Position numbers and translations under genes: made by a program
Notes under the pieces: generated by a model
The model's database searches: none
The model's input: only the letters and a program-made list of their open reading frames with translations
Told to the model about the DNA's origin: nothing
Assembly: GCF_019795155.1 (NCBI RefSeq)
Contig: NZ_JAILYN010000006.1
Location: 62,001-126,000, forward strand
DNA length: 64,000 nt
Source of the DNA: Marinobacterium arenosum
Lineage (GTDB): Bacteria > Pseudomonadota > Gammaproteobacteria > Pseudomonadales > Balneatricaceae
Direction: 5' to 3'
Part shown: one piece after another, positions 16,915 through 25,881 of the stretch
How positions within the stretch are numbered: the first letter of the stretch is position 1
Layout of the letters: each line of letters starts with the position of its first letter

Positions 16915-19251
16915 TTAGCAGGACTTTTTCTTACCGTTGCAGCCACCGTTGCCGTTGCCACCACTGCCACCGCCGCCACTCCCATCGGTGACATCGACGT
17001 TGATCCAGCCACTCCAGTCGGAGCTACCGCTGCCATTCGATGCGCGGACCCGGTAGCGGAAGGTACCGCTGCCGCTGCTGTCGGTGATCGAGGTGGTACT
17101 GCCGCCAACCGTCGCGACCAGGGTGTTGCCGCCCCAGCGACCGTTCTTCGGATGCAGGCGTTCACGCTGGACCTCATAGCTGTCCGCGCCGGCCTCACCC
17201 TGCCAGGCGACCGTCGCAGTACCGTCACCGTTGTCCAGCGCGCTGACGCCCGAGGGTACCCCCGGCGGCGTTGCCGGCGGTTCACTGACCGTCACCGTCT
17301 GGCTGCTGCTGTCGCTGGCACCCTGATCGTCGGTCACGGTCAGGGTCACCGTGTAGCTGCCGGCGGCCGCGTAGCTGTGACTCGGGTTCTGGCTGGTCGA
17401 ACTGCTGCCGTCGCCGAAATTCCACTGCCAACTCTGTACACTGCCGTCGCTGTCGCTGGACAGGTCGCTGAAACTGCAGCTCAGATCGCTGCAACTGAAG
17501 CTGAACTCCGCGATCGGCGCCGCATTGCCATCGCTGACTGTCACCGTCTGGCTGCTGCTATCGCTGGCCCCCTGGTCATCGGTTACCGTCAGGGTCACCG
17601 TGTAGCTGCCGGCGGTCGCATAGTTGTGACTCGGGTTCTGGCTGGTAGCGCTGCTGCCGTCACCGAAGCTCCACTGCCAGCCCTGCACGCTGCCGTCGCT
17701 ATCGCTGGAATTATCCGTGAAGTTGCATGCCAGGCCATTGCAGACCGAGGAGAACGCCGCCACCGGCGGTTGGTTGGTAACAGCTTCCGGCGGTGTGATC
17801 AGGCCCCGGATAAAGTACTGCCCCAGGCTGCCGTAGTCTGGATAGGGGGAAGCGGAGTTACCGATGCCGGTCACCTTCAGATAGTAACGACCGGCAGGCA
17901 CGGAGAGATTCAGCGCCGCATAGGTATCGTCAAGCGGATCGTCGAAGGCCACCAGGTTACCGGACGCATCGAGCAGACTGACTTCGATATCCAGGTTGGC
18001 GCCACGGCGGGTGTTGCGATAGAAAGCATCCCAGGCCGGATTCACGGTCAGATCGATCAGGCCGGCGCCGGCATCGAAGTAGAACAGGTCGAAGTCGCTG
18101 CCGCGCTCGATGATCCCTTTGTTTTCCGGCGCTTCGTTGTAAGCATCGGTTTCCGGGTTAGTCGCCGCGACTACGCCAGCGGAGTCGACCAGTAGTGGAC
18201 TGGCACTGAGCAGATCGTCGCCATGATCATCCGCCCGGTAGCCGAGCTTACTGTCGATAATCTGCAGATCGTCCTGGTGTTGGTTGGCACTGACGTAGTC
18301 CCCTTTGCTCCACTGGGTGACGTTGTTGTAGTAGCCCGCCCCCATGATCGGTGCCCAGGAGATATAGCCGCTGCCGTGACCGGTGTAATAGCTGCCGCCG
18401 GCACCACCATCGTGTGACAGTCCCAGGTTGTGGCCGAACTCATGGGACGAGGCTTCGGCTACATAGGTCGGCCCGCCGTTGCCCAGGTTGTCGAAGTAGA
18501 CCAGTGCCGGCGAGTAGTAAGAGGCATAACTGGAAATGCCCCAGACCCCGACATAGGCCACCCCGCCAGCCCCCTGCGCCGGCATCGCCTTACCGCTGGC
18601 ATCACTGTCCTCGGTGATCAGAATCCGCCCGGTATTCGGCCCGAAGCTGGCCGGCGCCTCGGTGGTCACGTCGATATCGAACGGCGCCAGGTCCTCCGCC
18701 ACCCGGCTCCAGATCTCGGCGATCCGATTGCGCTCGTCGGCGTTGAAACTGGCAGGGTCACCATCCAGGTCGAACGGCAACGCATCCAGCACCGCATGAT
18801 CACTGTTCCAGGCCGTATTGGTGATCTGGTGGCCATCGAAATCCAGGAACACCACATTGCCGGAACCGGGCTTGCTGTGCAGACTGAACGGATCATCCAT
18901 CGCCGGCATCGCCAGCTCACCCTCCGGCGGTGCCGGCTCGCCGGCCTCTTCCGCTATCTGTTCAGGCGTATAGGTATCGCTGTAATAGATCCCACCCTCG
19001 CCATCGACCCGCAGGTAGTCGATATCGGCTTCCGAGAAAGTGAAACTGTGCAACCAGTTCAGTGCTTGTGCCTGAGCCTGGGGCGGCAACGAACTGAGTG
19101 CAGAACGGAGCTGACCGGGGGGGAGTTGTTCGACGGTAAAGGGAGCGTCTGCGCCATACATCCTGGTATTAACTGCCTGCGCGAGCGCCGTCTCGGCTGG
19201 CAGTAAAATCGTCACTGATAAGAGGCCGACAGAGAGAGCCACGCTTCTCAT
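16915..19251 (-). CDS. secreted metzincin-type metalloprotease with PKD repeats
   Basis: 778 residues with a signal peptide (MRSVALSVGLLSVTILLP, cleavage near ALA|QA). The catalytic motif HEFGHNLGLSHDG is at 270-282, the HExxHxxGxxH/D zinc site of metzincins. A pre-peptidase C-terminal-like beta domain follows (about 380-490), then two PKD domains (about 494-575 and 578-657), a fibronectin type III-like domain (about 660-760) and a Gly/Ser/Asn-rich tail ending KKKSC. The two PKD domains are near-identical at the DNA level. It is probably an extracellular protease; PKD domains often bind collagen or polysaccharide. Start 19251 is preceded by AGAGGA. Confidence 0.92.
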   Translation of the reverse strand: MRSVALSVGLLSVTILLPAETALAQAVNTRMYGADAPFTVEQLPPGQLRSALSSLPPQAQAQALNWLHSFTFSEADIDYLRVDGEGGIYYSDTYTPEQIAEEAGEPAPPEGELAMPAMDDPFSLHSKPGSGNVVFLDFDGHQITNTAWNSDHAVLDALPFDLDGDPASFNADERNRIAEIWSRVAEDLAPFDIDVTTEAPASFGPNTGRILITEDSDASGKAMPAQGAGGVAYVGVWGISSYASYYSPALVYFDNLGNGGPTYVAEASSHEFGHNLGLSHDGGAGGSYYTGHGSGYISWAPIMGAGYYNNVTQWSKGDYVSANQHQDDLQIIDSKLGYRADDHGDDLLSASPLLVDSAGVVAATNPETDAYNEAPENKGIIERGSDFDLFYFDAGAGLIDLTVNPAWDAFYRNTRRGANLDIEVSLLDASGNLVAFDDPLDDTYAALNLSVPAGRYYLKVTGIGNSASPYPDYGSLGQYFIRGLITPPEAVTNQPPVAAFSSVCNGLACNFTDNSSDSDGSVQGWQWSFGDGSSATSQNPSHNYATAGSYTVTLTVTDDQGASDSSSQTVTVSDGNAAPIAEFSFSCSDLSCSFSDLSSDSDGSVQSWQWNFGDGSSSTSQNPSHSYAAAGSYTVTLTVTDDQGASDSSSQTVTVSEPPATPPGVPSGVSALDNGDGTATVAWQGEAGADSYEVQRERLHPKNGRWGGNTLVATVGGSTTSITDSSGSGTFRYRVRASNGSGSSDWSGWINVDVTDGSGGGGSGGNGNGGCNGKKKSC

Positions 19252-19734
19252 CTGGGAATCCTCTCTGGAGGCTGCATACCTCCGGTTGGTAACGGAAAAC
19301 AAGGTCGGTAAAGACGGGCACCGCCGAGCAATGCCCTGTCACAGATAAAAACCGGTCACCGACCTGCGATCAGGGTTATCTGTATCATAGTCATTACATC
19401 TCTATAGAAACTATGTACAGAAAACGGACAGTATACAAACCGAAGTTAAACTTCAATTTTCAGGAGATTACACGGCCTGTATGAACAACTTTCATCAGCG
19501 ACCGGCGTCATAGCAGCTGTTGACCGGAATACCCGGTGGTTGCTGGGGGGAGGAATGGGAAACACAAATTGCTTTGCCGTAGTTTCAGGGCGGCCAGCAC
19601 TACCTGTCCGGCACACAACCGCGCTGTAAAGCACCGTTAACTCACAACCAGAAACTGTTAACTCAAATTAACAAAAAACGCCGCCCGGTTGGGCGGCGTG
19701 AAAGGCTCGGTCGAGCGTCCGGATAGAACAAGAA
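19252..19734. other. intergenic region between metalloprotease and aldehyde dehydrogenase
   Basis: This 483-bp gap has no convincing gene; short frames in it lack coding character. The right-hand end holds the aldehyde dehydrogenase terminator. The AT-rich part at 19380-19460 is the likely promoter region of the metalloprotease. GTTAACTCA occurs twice (19636 and 19658 areas). Confidence 0.6.
19672..19698 (-). terminator. intrinsic terminator of the aldehyde dehydrogenase gene
   Basis: On the minus strand CGCCGCCC-AACC-GGGCGGCG forms a perfect 8-bp stem with a 4-base loop (19698-19679), followed by a T-run. It is 36 bases after the stop. Confidence 0.92.
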
Positions 19735-21255
19735 TCAGAAGAAACCGAGCGGGTTGACGTCGTAGCTGACCAGCAGGTTCTTGGTCTGCTGGTAGTGATC
19801 CAGCATCATCTTGTGGGTTTCGCGGCCAACACCGGATTTCTTGTAGCCACCGAAAGCCGCGTGGGCCGGGTAGTGGTGGTAGCAGTTGGTCCAGACACGA
19901 CCGGCTTCGATGCCACGGCCCATCCGGTAAGCGCGGTTCATATCGCGGGTCCAGACACCGGCACCCAGGCCGAACTCGGTATCGTTGGCGATGGCCAGTG
20001 CTTCGGCCTCATCCTTGAAGGTGGTCACCGACACAACCGGGCCGAAGATCTCCTCCTGGAACACCCGCATTTTGTTGTGCCCCTTCAGCAGCGTCGGCTG
20101 GATGTAGTAGCCGCTGTCGAAACCGCTGCCCAACTGCTCGGCGCCGCCACCGATCAGGAACTCGGCGCCTTCCTGCTTGCCGATCTCCATGTAGGAGAGG
20201 ATCTTGTCGAACTGCTCCTGCGAGGCCTGAGCACCCACCATGGTGTCGGTATCCAGCGGGTTACCGCGCTTGATCTGGCTGGAGCGCTCGATCACCCGCT
20301 GGATGAAGTCTTCGTAGATGCTCTCCTGGATCAGCAGGCGGGACGGGCAGGTGCATACCTCGCCCTGGTTGAAGAACGCCAGCACGGTGCCTTCGACACA
20401 CTTGCTCAGGTAGCTGTCCTCGTAGTTCATCACATCTTCGAAGTAGACGTTGGGTGACTTGCCACCCAGCTCAACGGTGGACGGGATGATATTTTCCGCC
20501 GCGCACTTCAGGATGTGGGAACCGACCGGGGTGGAACCGGTGAAGGCGATCTTGGCGATCCGCTTGCTGGTCGCCAGCGCCTGGCCGGCTTCCCTACCGA
20601 AGCCGTTGACCACGTTCAACACGCCGGCCGGCAGCAGGTCACCGATGACTTCGATCAATTTGAGGATCGACGCCGGGGTCTGCTCAGCCGGTTTCAGCAC
20701 GATGCAGTTGCCGGCGGCCAGTGCCGGCGCCAGTTTCCAGGCCGCCATCAGCAACGGGAAGTTCCACGGGATGATCTGACCGACCACGCCGAGCGGCTCA
20801 TGGAAGTGGTAGGCAACGGTGTTCTGGTCGATCTCACCCACCGAACCTTCCTGGGCACGGATACAGCCGGCGAAGTAACGGAAGTGGTCGGCCGACAGCG
20901 GCACGTCAGCCGCCAGAGTTTCACGCACCGCCTTACCGTTGTCCCAGGTTTCCGCCACGGCCAGGGCTTCCAGGTTGGCTTCGATACGGTCGGCGATTTT
21001 CAGCAGGATGTTGGAACGCTCGGTAACCGAGGTACGGCCCCAGGCGTCCTTCGCGGCGTGAGCGGCGTCCAGCGCCAGCTCGATATCCTCGGCGGTGGAA
21101 CGCGGCACCTCACAAATCACCTGACCAGTGACCGGCGTGGTGTTCTGGAAATACTCTCCCTTCACCGGCGCGACCCATTCGCCTCCGATGAAGTTGTCAT
21201 AACGGGATTTGAATGAAACGACGGACCCTTCGGTACCTGGCTGTGCGTAAATCAT
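19735..21255 (-). CDS. exaC: NAD-dependent aldehyde dehydrogenase, ExaC type
   Basis: 506 residues, matching the length of Pseudomonas ExaC and related acetaldehyde dehydrogenases. The NAD fold has [20 protein letters not shown] and FTGSTPVG, the general base lies in VELGGKSP, and the catalytic Cys301 is in [10 protein letters not shown], with a second Cys at 303. It oxidises acetaldehyde and similar short aldehydes to acids in the cytoplasm, the step after the periplasmic PQQ alcohol dehydrogenase encoded at 33-34.8 kb. AGAGG precedes the ATG. It is monocistronic, with its own terminator. In Pseudomonas the equivalent gene lies beside exaA; here it is 12 kb away. Confidence 0.94.
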   Translation of the reverse strand: MIYAQPGTEGSVVSFKSRYDNFIGGEWVAPVKGEYFQNTTPVTGQVICEVPRSTAEDIELALDAAHAAKDAWGRTSVTERSNILLKIADRIEANLEALAVAETWDNGKAVRETLAADVPLSADHFRYFAGCIRAQEGSVGEIDQNTVAYHFHEPLGVVGQIIPWNFPLLMAAWKLAPALAAGNCIVLKPAEQTPASILKLIEVIGDLLPAGVLNVVNGFGREAGQALATSKRIAKIAFTGSTPVGSHILKCAAENIIPSTVELGGKSPNVYFEDVMNYEDSYLSKCVEGTVLAFFNQGEVCTCPSRLLIQESIYEDFIQRVIERSSQIKRGNPLDTDTMVGAQASQEQFDKILSYMEIGKQEGAEFLIGGGAEQLGSGFDSGYYIQPTLLKGHNKMRVFQEEIFGPVVSVTTFKDEAEALAIANDTEFGLGAGVWTRDMNRAYRMGRGIEAGRVWTNCYHHYPAHAAFGGYKKSGVGRETHKMMLDHYQQTKNLLVSYDVNPLGFF

Positions 21256-21568
21256 GGTTCTTAGCCTCTTTGTTTTTATCTGCCTAAGCGAACACGGTAG
21301 GACGATCTGTATGCCTGCATCTTAGCCAGCGGCGGGAAGAACCAGATATGGTGCGTTGGGCCAGAAAAACTACTCATTTAGTACTAGTTTTCCTGCCGGA
21401 CACCGGTAGTGAACATCGATTTGGCCATCCTGACTGGCAGCGGGGAAACAACCGTCCCGGTTATCGTTCCGGGCCGGCAGCTGCGCAAGCCAGCCACTCT
21501 TACCAAGGCTTGCCAACCGACCCGGACCCACACTATAGACACAGAGCGCACCGGCGGTCGACTAAAAA
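21256..21568. other. intergenic region upstream of the aldehyde dehydrogenase, with inverted repeat
   Basis: A 313-bp gap without a convincing gene. At 21366-21391 AAAACTA and TAGTTTT form an inverted repeat of 7-bp arms around 12 bases, and inside it TACT occurs twice 11 bp apart. It lies about 110-135 bp upstream of the dehydrogenase start, so it is a candidate operator. The exporter gene ends at the right side with no obvious terminator. Confidence 0.5.
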
Positions 21569-22474
21569 TCAACCGGCCGGCCGCCGGCGCCCCAACACCC
21601 CGGCGATCAACGCACCCACCACGATCGCGCCACAGGCGAACAGCACCCGGCTGCTGCCCTGCGCCTGGCCGGCGGCGATCAGCAGCAGCGTCGAGATCAG
21701 CGGCGCGCTGTAGGCCAGCACGCCGAGCAGCTGCAGATTGCCGTGCTTGATGCCGTAGTCCCAGGTGAAAAACGCGATGCCGACCGGCCCCAGCCCCAGG
21801 CCGAGCACGCCCAACCACTGCAGCGTCGTCACCGGCCAGACAGTCTGCTCCCAGGCGAAGTGGCAGCACCAGGCCAGCAGCGCGGTGGCGCCACAGAACC
21901 AGCCGACGGTATCGGTCGGCACCGCCTTGAACAATCGGCTGGCAACCGAATAGCCCGACCAAATCAACGCACAGGCCGCCGCCGCCAGGTAACCGATCAG
22001 GTACTGTGCGTCGAAACTGCCTCCGGCGCCGATCAGCACCCAGCAACCGGCCAGCGACAGCAAGGCGCCCAGGAGATGAGCCAGCCGCAGTTGTTCGCCG
22101 GGTAACAGCGCCGACAGCAGCACGATCAGCAGCGGCCAGAGGTAGGCCAGCAAGCTGGCCTCCACCGCCGGCGCCCGGCCCAACGCAATGAAGTAAAACA
22201 GGTGGTAGCCGAACAGCCCGCCGATACCGAGCAGCCAGACCGGCGCCGGCTGGCGCAGGTAGCGCAGCGGGTTCTGCCCCAGCAGCGCCCACTTCACCAG
22301 CATGCAGCAGAACGCCAGGGTAAACGTCATCGCCAACAGCTGAAATTCAGGGATCCTGCCGCCGGTCAAAGTCGTCAGCAGGGCCAGTGCGCCCCACAGC
22401 AGGATGGAAACGAAACCGATCGCAGTGGCCGGGCCGGTGGTGGCCGGTTTTTCGGTTTGGCTCAGGGTGGTCAT
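21569..22474 (-). CDS. EamA/DMT superfamily exporter (YddG-like)
   Basis: 301 residues with about ten hydrophobic segments in two EamA repeats, for example IGFVSILLWGALALLTTLTG and the second copy beginning GYLAAAACALIWSGYSVASR. The ALGRAPAVEASLLAYLWPLL segment matches aromatic amino-acid and other metabolite exporters of the drug/metabolite transporter superfamily in the inner membrane. The substrate is not predictable. It follows the AraC regulator gene on the same strand after 140 bp and is probably controlled by it. Confidence 0.92.
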   Translation of the reverse strand: MTTLSQTEKPATTGPATAIGFVSILLWGALALLTTLTGGRIPEFQLLAMTFTLAFCCMLVKWALLGQNPLRYLRQPAPVWLLGIGGLFGYHLFYFIALGRAPAVEASLLAYLWPLLIVLLSALLPGEQLRLAHLLGALLSLAGCWVLIGAGGSFDAQYLIGYLAAAACALIWSGYSVASRLFKAVPTDTVGWFCGATALLAWCCHFAWEQTVWPVTTLQWLGVLGLGLGPVGIAFFTWDYGIKHGNLQLLGVLAYSAPLISTLLLIAAGQAQGSSRVLFACGAIVVGALIAGVLGRRRPAG

Positions 22475-22614
22475 CGATCAGTTCGGCTCCTTTATCTGCT
22501 CTGGTAGTCGCCAGCGTCATTCAAACAACACTGGATCTGGAAAGCACCAGCATAAAGGATCCGGCGTAACCCAACTTTGCCGAGCCGGCGCGATTGTTTG
22601 CCGTTCCGGCGCTG

Positions 22615-23352
22615 CTAGCCGAGCTGCCGGGCGCGCAACTGGCGCGGCGAACAACCGAAGTGACGGGAAAAACGGTTGCTGAACGCCGATAGATTAGCGT
22701 AGCCACAGCGCTCGGCCACCTGCTGCACGCTGAGTCCGCCGGCGGACAGCAGCTCGCGAGCCCGCTGCATCCGCACCGCCAGCAGGTACTGCTGCGGCGT
22801 GCAATCGAACTGGCGGCGGAACAGCGCATTGAGCTGACGTACGCTCAGGTGGGCCACCTGCGCCAGTTCTGCTATGCGCAACGGGCGGTCCAGGTTTTGT
22901 TCCAGGTAGTCCCGCGCCCGCGCCAGCCGTTGGTCGACCGGCAACGCCTCGCCGAACCGCTCCGCCAGCAGCTGCACCAGCAGGAGCAGCATCGAGCGGG
23001 CCGGCCCCGCCCCATCGAGCGCCGAGCCACGCCGGCACTCATGCCCCAGGAACTGCAGATAGTGGTTCAACCCGGTATCCAGCTCGACAAAGGCTGGCAG
23101 CCGCGTCAGCTCCGGCGCCAGTGCCGCCGGCAGGTCAGCCACCATGAAACAGTTGTCGCCCCGGGCGGCGAAACCGTGCTCGGCACCGGCCGGAATAATC
23201 GCCGCCTGGCGAGCGGTCACCTCGCCGTCCCGGCGCTCCACCTCCATCTCCAGGCAGCCGGCCAGCGGCAGTACCAGCTGATGGTAGTCATGCCGGTGGC
23301 GATGGGTTTCAGCTTGGTAACTGCGCAGATCCAGCGTCAGTACTGCAGACAT
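22615..23352 (-). CDS. AraC family transcriptional regulator with cupin sensor
   Basis: 245 residues. The N-terminal cupin-like domain has HRHRHDYHQLVLPLAG and AAIIPAGAEHGF; the C-terminal AraC domain has IAELAQVAHLSVRQLNALFR and VAERCGYANLSAFSNRFSR. The ATG at 23352 is chosen because it follows GGGGGCG by a few bases; a TTG 21 bases upstream is less likely. It heads a likely unit with the downstream EamA exporter. The effector is unknown. Confidence 0.92.
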   Translation of the reverse strand: MSAVLTLDLRSYQAETHRHRHDYHQLVLPLAGCLEMEVERRDGEVTARQAAIIPAGAEHGFAARGDNCFMVADLPAALAPELTRLPAFVELDTGLNHYLQFLGHECRRGSALDGAGPARSMLLLLVQLLAERFGEALPVDQRLARARDYLEQNLDRPLRIAELAQVAHLSVRQLNALFRRQFDCTPQQYLLAVRMQRARELLSAGGLSVQQVAERCGYANLSAFSNRFSRHFGCSPRQLRARQLG

Positions 23353-23533
23353 TGTGGCGCCCCCAGGTTGCAAAACCGCGTTGAACGAACTGTGCTAAAG
23401 ACAGAGCCTGTATAGGGGTACCTGCCGGCTTTGCCGGCAAAAACGGGCAGATCCGATATTTCCCTCCCCCAGGCTCGGTATTATCTGCCATAATGGCGGC
23501 TCTCTGGAATATTTGAGTAGTAGGCAAGGTCAG

Positions 23534-24292
23534 GTGAAGCTGGAGATTCTCGGCTGCAGCGGCGGTATCGGCAAAGGGCTGAAGACCACCACCTTCCTGG
23601 TGGACGGGGAACTGCTGATCGACGCCGGTACCGGTATCGAACTGCTGGATATGGCGCAGATGCTGGCGATTCGCCATCTGGTGATCAGCCACGCCCATAT
23701 CGACCATATCGCCGGTCTGCCGCTGATGCTGGCCACCATCTACGATGCCCACCAGCATCCGATCGACGTCTACGCGCTGCCGGAAGTAACACAGGCGCTG
23801 CGCGAACATATCTTCAACTGGACCCTGTGGCCCGATTACACCCAACTGCCGGAACAGGCACCGATTCTGCGGTTGCACGAGATCCGGGTCGGCGAACAGA
23901 TCGAGTTGGCCGGTAAACGGATCACCGCCCTGCCGGCCCACCACCCGACCCCCACGGTCGGCTACCTGATCAACGACGGCCAGGCCAGTTTCGCTTTCAG
24001 TGGTGACAACGGGGTCAATCCGGCGCTGTGGCCGATCCTGAACCGGGCCAAGCCGGAGCTGTTGATCATCGATGTGTCGTTCACCGACGACGTACAGGAA
24101 CTAGCCACCCTCAGCGGTCACCTGACGCCGAGCCAGCTGGCCGACGAGCTGGCCCAGTTCAGCCATGACTGCCCGATCCGCATCACCCACCTGAAGCCGG
24201 GCTTCGAGCAGCAGATCATCGATCGCTGCCGGCAGCTGGTGCCGGATCGGCCGATCCAGGCACTGCTGCACGGCGAAACCATCGACTTCTGA
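23534..24292 (+). CDS. metallo-beta-lactamase-fold hydrolase, class II cyclic-nucleotide phosphodiesterase-like
   Basis: 252 residues. The zinc motif HAHIDH is at 53-58, a second His is in ALPAHHPTPTVGYL, an Asp is in FAFSGDNGVNP and a final His in RITHLKPG. LGCSGGIGKGLKTTTFLVD at the N-terminus is the PDEase_II-type entry strand. The best guess is a 3',5'-cyclic nucleotide phosphodiesterase of class II or a related MBL hydrolase in the cytoplasm. A GTG start at 23534 is chosen, with AAGG 5 bases upstream; a TTG at 23513 is also possible. Confidence 0.85.
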   Translation: MKLEILGCSGGIGKGLKTTTFLVDGELLIDAGTGIELLDMAQMLAIRHLVISHAHIDHIAGLPLMLATIYDAHQHPIDVYALPEVTQALREHIFNWTLWPDYTQLPEQAPILRLHEIRVGEQIELAGKRITALPAHHPTPTVGYLINDGQASFAFSGDNGVNPALWPILNRAKPELLIIDVSFTDDVQELATLSGHLTPSQLADELAQFSHDCPIRITHLKPGFEQQIIDRCRQLVPDRPIQALLHGETIDF

Positions 24293-24386
24293 ATAGAAGC
24301 GAAAATAATCGTTGGACAAGCATTCCGGCGGCAAGGCCGGTATCATTCCCCCTGTCATTGATAACCCCGTCCGAGGACTGAACAGC

Positions 24387-25223
24387 ATGCCCGCCATTGG
24401 CCAGTACAATACCCTGCGCGCCATCAAAGAACGTGACTTCGGCCTGTATCTCGACGGCTACGAGCTGGGCGAAATCCTGCTGCCGCGCCGTTACGTACCG
24501 CAAGGTACCGAAGTTGGCGACAAGCTGGAGGTGTTCATCTACCTGGACTCGGAAGACTACCTGATCGCCACCACCGAAAAGCCGCTGGCCACCGTCGGCC
24601 AGTTCACCTGCCTGCGGGTCAACGACGTCAACCGCACCGGCGCGTTCCTCGACTGGGGCCTGCCGAAAGACCTGCTGGTACCGTTCGGCGAGCAGAAGAA
24701 AACCCTGAAAAAGGGCGAGCGGGCGATCGTCTATATCTATCTGGACCCGGCCAGCGACCGGATCGCCGCCAGCACCAAGCTGAACAAGTTCATCGACAAC
24801 GGGCCACATGACTACACAGCCGGCCAGCCGGTCAAATTGCTGGTCGGCGACCACACCGATATCGGCTACGTAGCAATCATCGACAATCAGTACAGCGGCG
24901 TGATCTACGACAACGATGCCTACCGGCCGCTACGCTACGGCGAGCAGATCGACGGCTTCATCAAGAATGTCCGTCCGGACGGCAAGATCAACCTGGTGCT
25001 GCACAAGCCCGGCTTCGGCAAGGTCGAAGGCATCGCCGGGGATATTCTGGACCGGCTGAAAGAGGAAGGCGGCTTCATGGCGGTCAACGACAAGAGCAGC
25101 CCGAAACTGATCGCCGACCTGTTCGGCACCAGCAAAAAGAGCTTCAAGATGGCGATCGGAACCCTCTACAAGCAGCGCCTGATCACCATCGAAGAGGGCG
25201 GCATCCGGCTGAACGAGGACTAA
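24387..25223 (+). CDS. S1 RNA-binding domain protein, CvfB/YitL family
   Basis: 278 residues. Three S1-like OB folds come in order (LRAIKERDFGLYLDG...EILLP; RVNDVNRTGAFLDWGLPKDL; GQPVKLLVG...IDNQYSGVIY), then DGFIKNVRPDGKINLVLHK and a C-terminal winged helix (GTSKKSFKMAIGTLYKQRLI). This order is diagnostic of CvfB-type proteins, which bind RNA and affect virulence gene and haemolysin expression in Firmicutes. In proteobacteria the role is not settled. The ATG at 24387 begins the conserved MPAIGQYNTL; upstream extension to 24312 is unlikely. Confidence 0.92.
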   Translation: MPAIGQYNTLRAIKERDFGLYLDGYELGEILLPRRYVPQGTEVGDKLEVFIYLDSEDYLIATTEKPLATVGQFTCLRVNDVNRTGAFLDWGLPKDLLVPFGEQKKTLKKGERAIVYIYLDPASDRIAASTKLNKFIDNGPHDYTAGQPVKLLVGDHTDIGYVAIIDNQYSGVIYDNDAYRPLRYGEQIDGFIKNVRPDGKINLVLHKPGFGKVEGIAGDILDRLKEEGGFMAVNDKSSPKLIADLFGTSKKSFKMAIGTLYKQRLITIEEGGIRLNED

Positions 25224-25238
25224 GGTCCTAAAAGCCAC

Positions 25239-25280
25239 AAGCGGTAAGCGGTAAGCGGTAAGCGGTAAGCGGTAAGCGGT
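25239..25280. repeat. 7-bp tandem repeat, six copies
   Basis: The unit AAGCGGT is repeated six times without interruption directly after the CvfB-like gene. Seven is not a multiple of three, and no gene spans it. It is a classic slippage (VNTR) site. Confidence 0.95.
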
Positions 25281-25407
25281 AAGCAGCTTGTCGAGCCGGA
25301 TGCTCCGGCAGCCAGGTCAGCATCCTACAGGCTCGGTTGTAGATACCATCTCTCGATTCCTGCTACAACGGCATTCCAAGGCAGTCGCCGCAGGGTACGC
25401 TCTTTGT

Positions 25408-25861
25408 AGGGTCGGACCCGGCCGACCAAACGCCGGCAGGCGCTGCAGCGGTGGCGCCCCAAGTCGCTCCCTACAGGGTTCGTTCTTCGTAGCAGCCCAC
25501 TCTGTGGGCGACAGGCCGCGAACTTCGAAAGAATCGCCGAGGGTCGCGGTCGGAGCCCGCTGCTACGAAGGTCCAAGCTTCGTAGCAGCCCGCTCCGAGG
25601 GCGACACCCGCGAACTTCGAAAGAATCGCCGAGGGTCGCGGTCGGAGCCCGCGGCTACGAAGGTCCAAGCTTCGTAGCAGCCCGCTCCGAGGGCGACACC
25701 CGCGAACTTCGAAAGAATCGCCGAGGGTCGCGGTCGGAGCCCGCGGCTACGAAGGCCCAAGCTTAGTAGCAGCCCGCTCCGAGGGCGACAGGAATCAAGA
25801 GGCAAAACCTGATGCCGGTCGCGATCGGTACCCAAAGGGCATGCCAAGCCCCCTCTACAGG
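25408..25861. repeat. tandem array of about 92-bp REP-like units
   Basis: Units begin with CTTCGTAGCAGCCC at 25485, 25578 and 25670, with a partial fourth (CTTAGTAGCAGCCC) at 25762; spacings are 93, 92 and 92 bp. Copies 2 and 3 are identical but for one or two bases. Each unit has an inverted-repeat character: GTAGCAGCCCGCTCCGAGGG at one end is matched by GGTCGCGGTCGGAGCCCGC and GGCTACGAAG at the other. Flanking segments (25408-25484 and 25800-25861) are related to the sequence at 44493-44603. The 25224-25881 gap holds no gene that I can support. Confidence 0.9.
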
Positions 25862-25881
25862 TCCGCATCCGGCTGCAAAAA

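Noticed and set aside
25288-25677. open frames within the repeat array
   Set aside because: They consist of translated repeat units in several frames and have no ribosome sites.
25485-25800. CRISPR array
   Set aside because: Units are about 92 bp with no spacers, and copies are continuous and themselves inverted. There are no cas genes.
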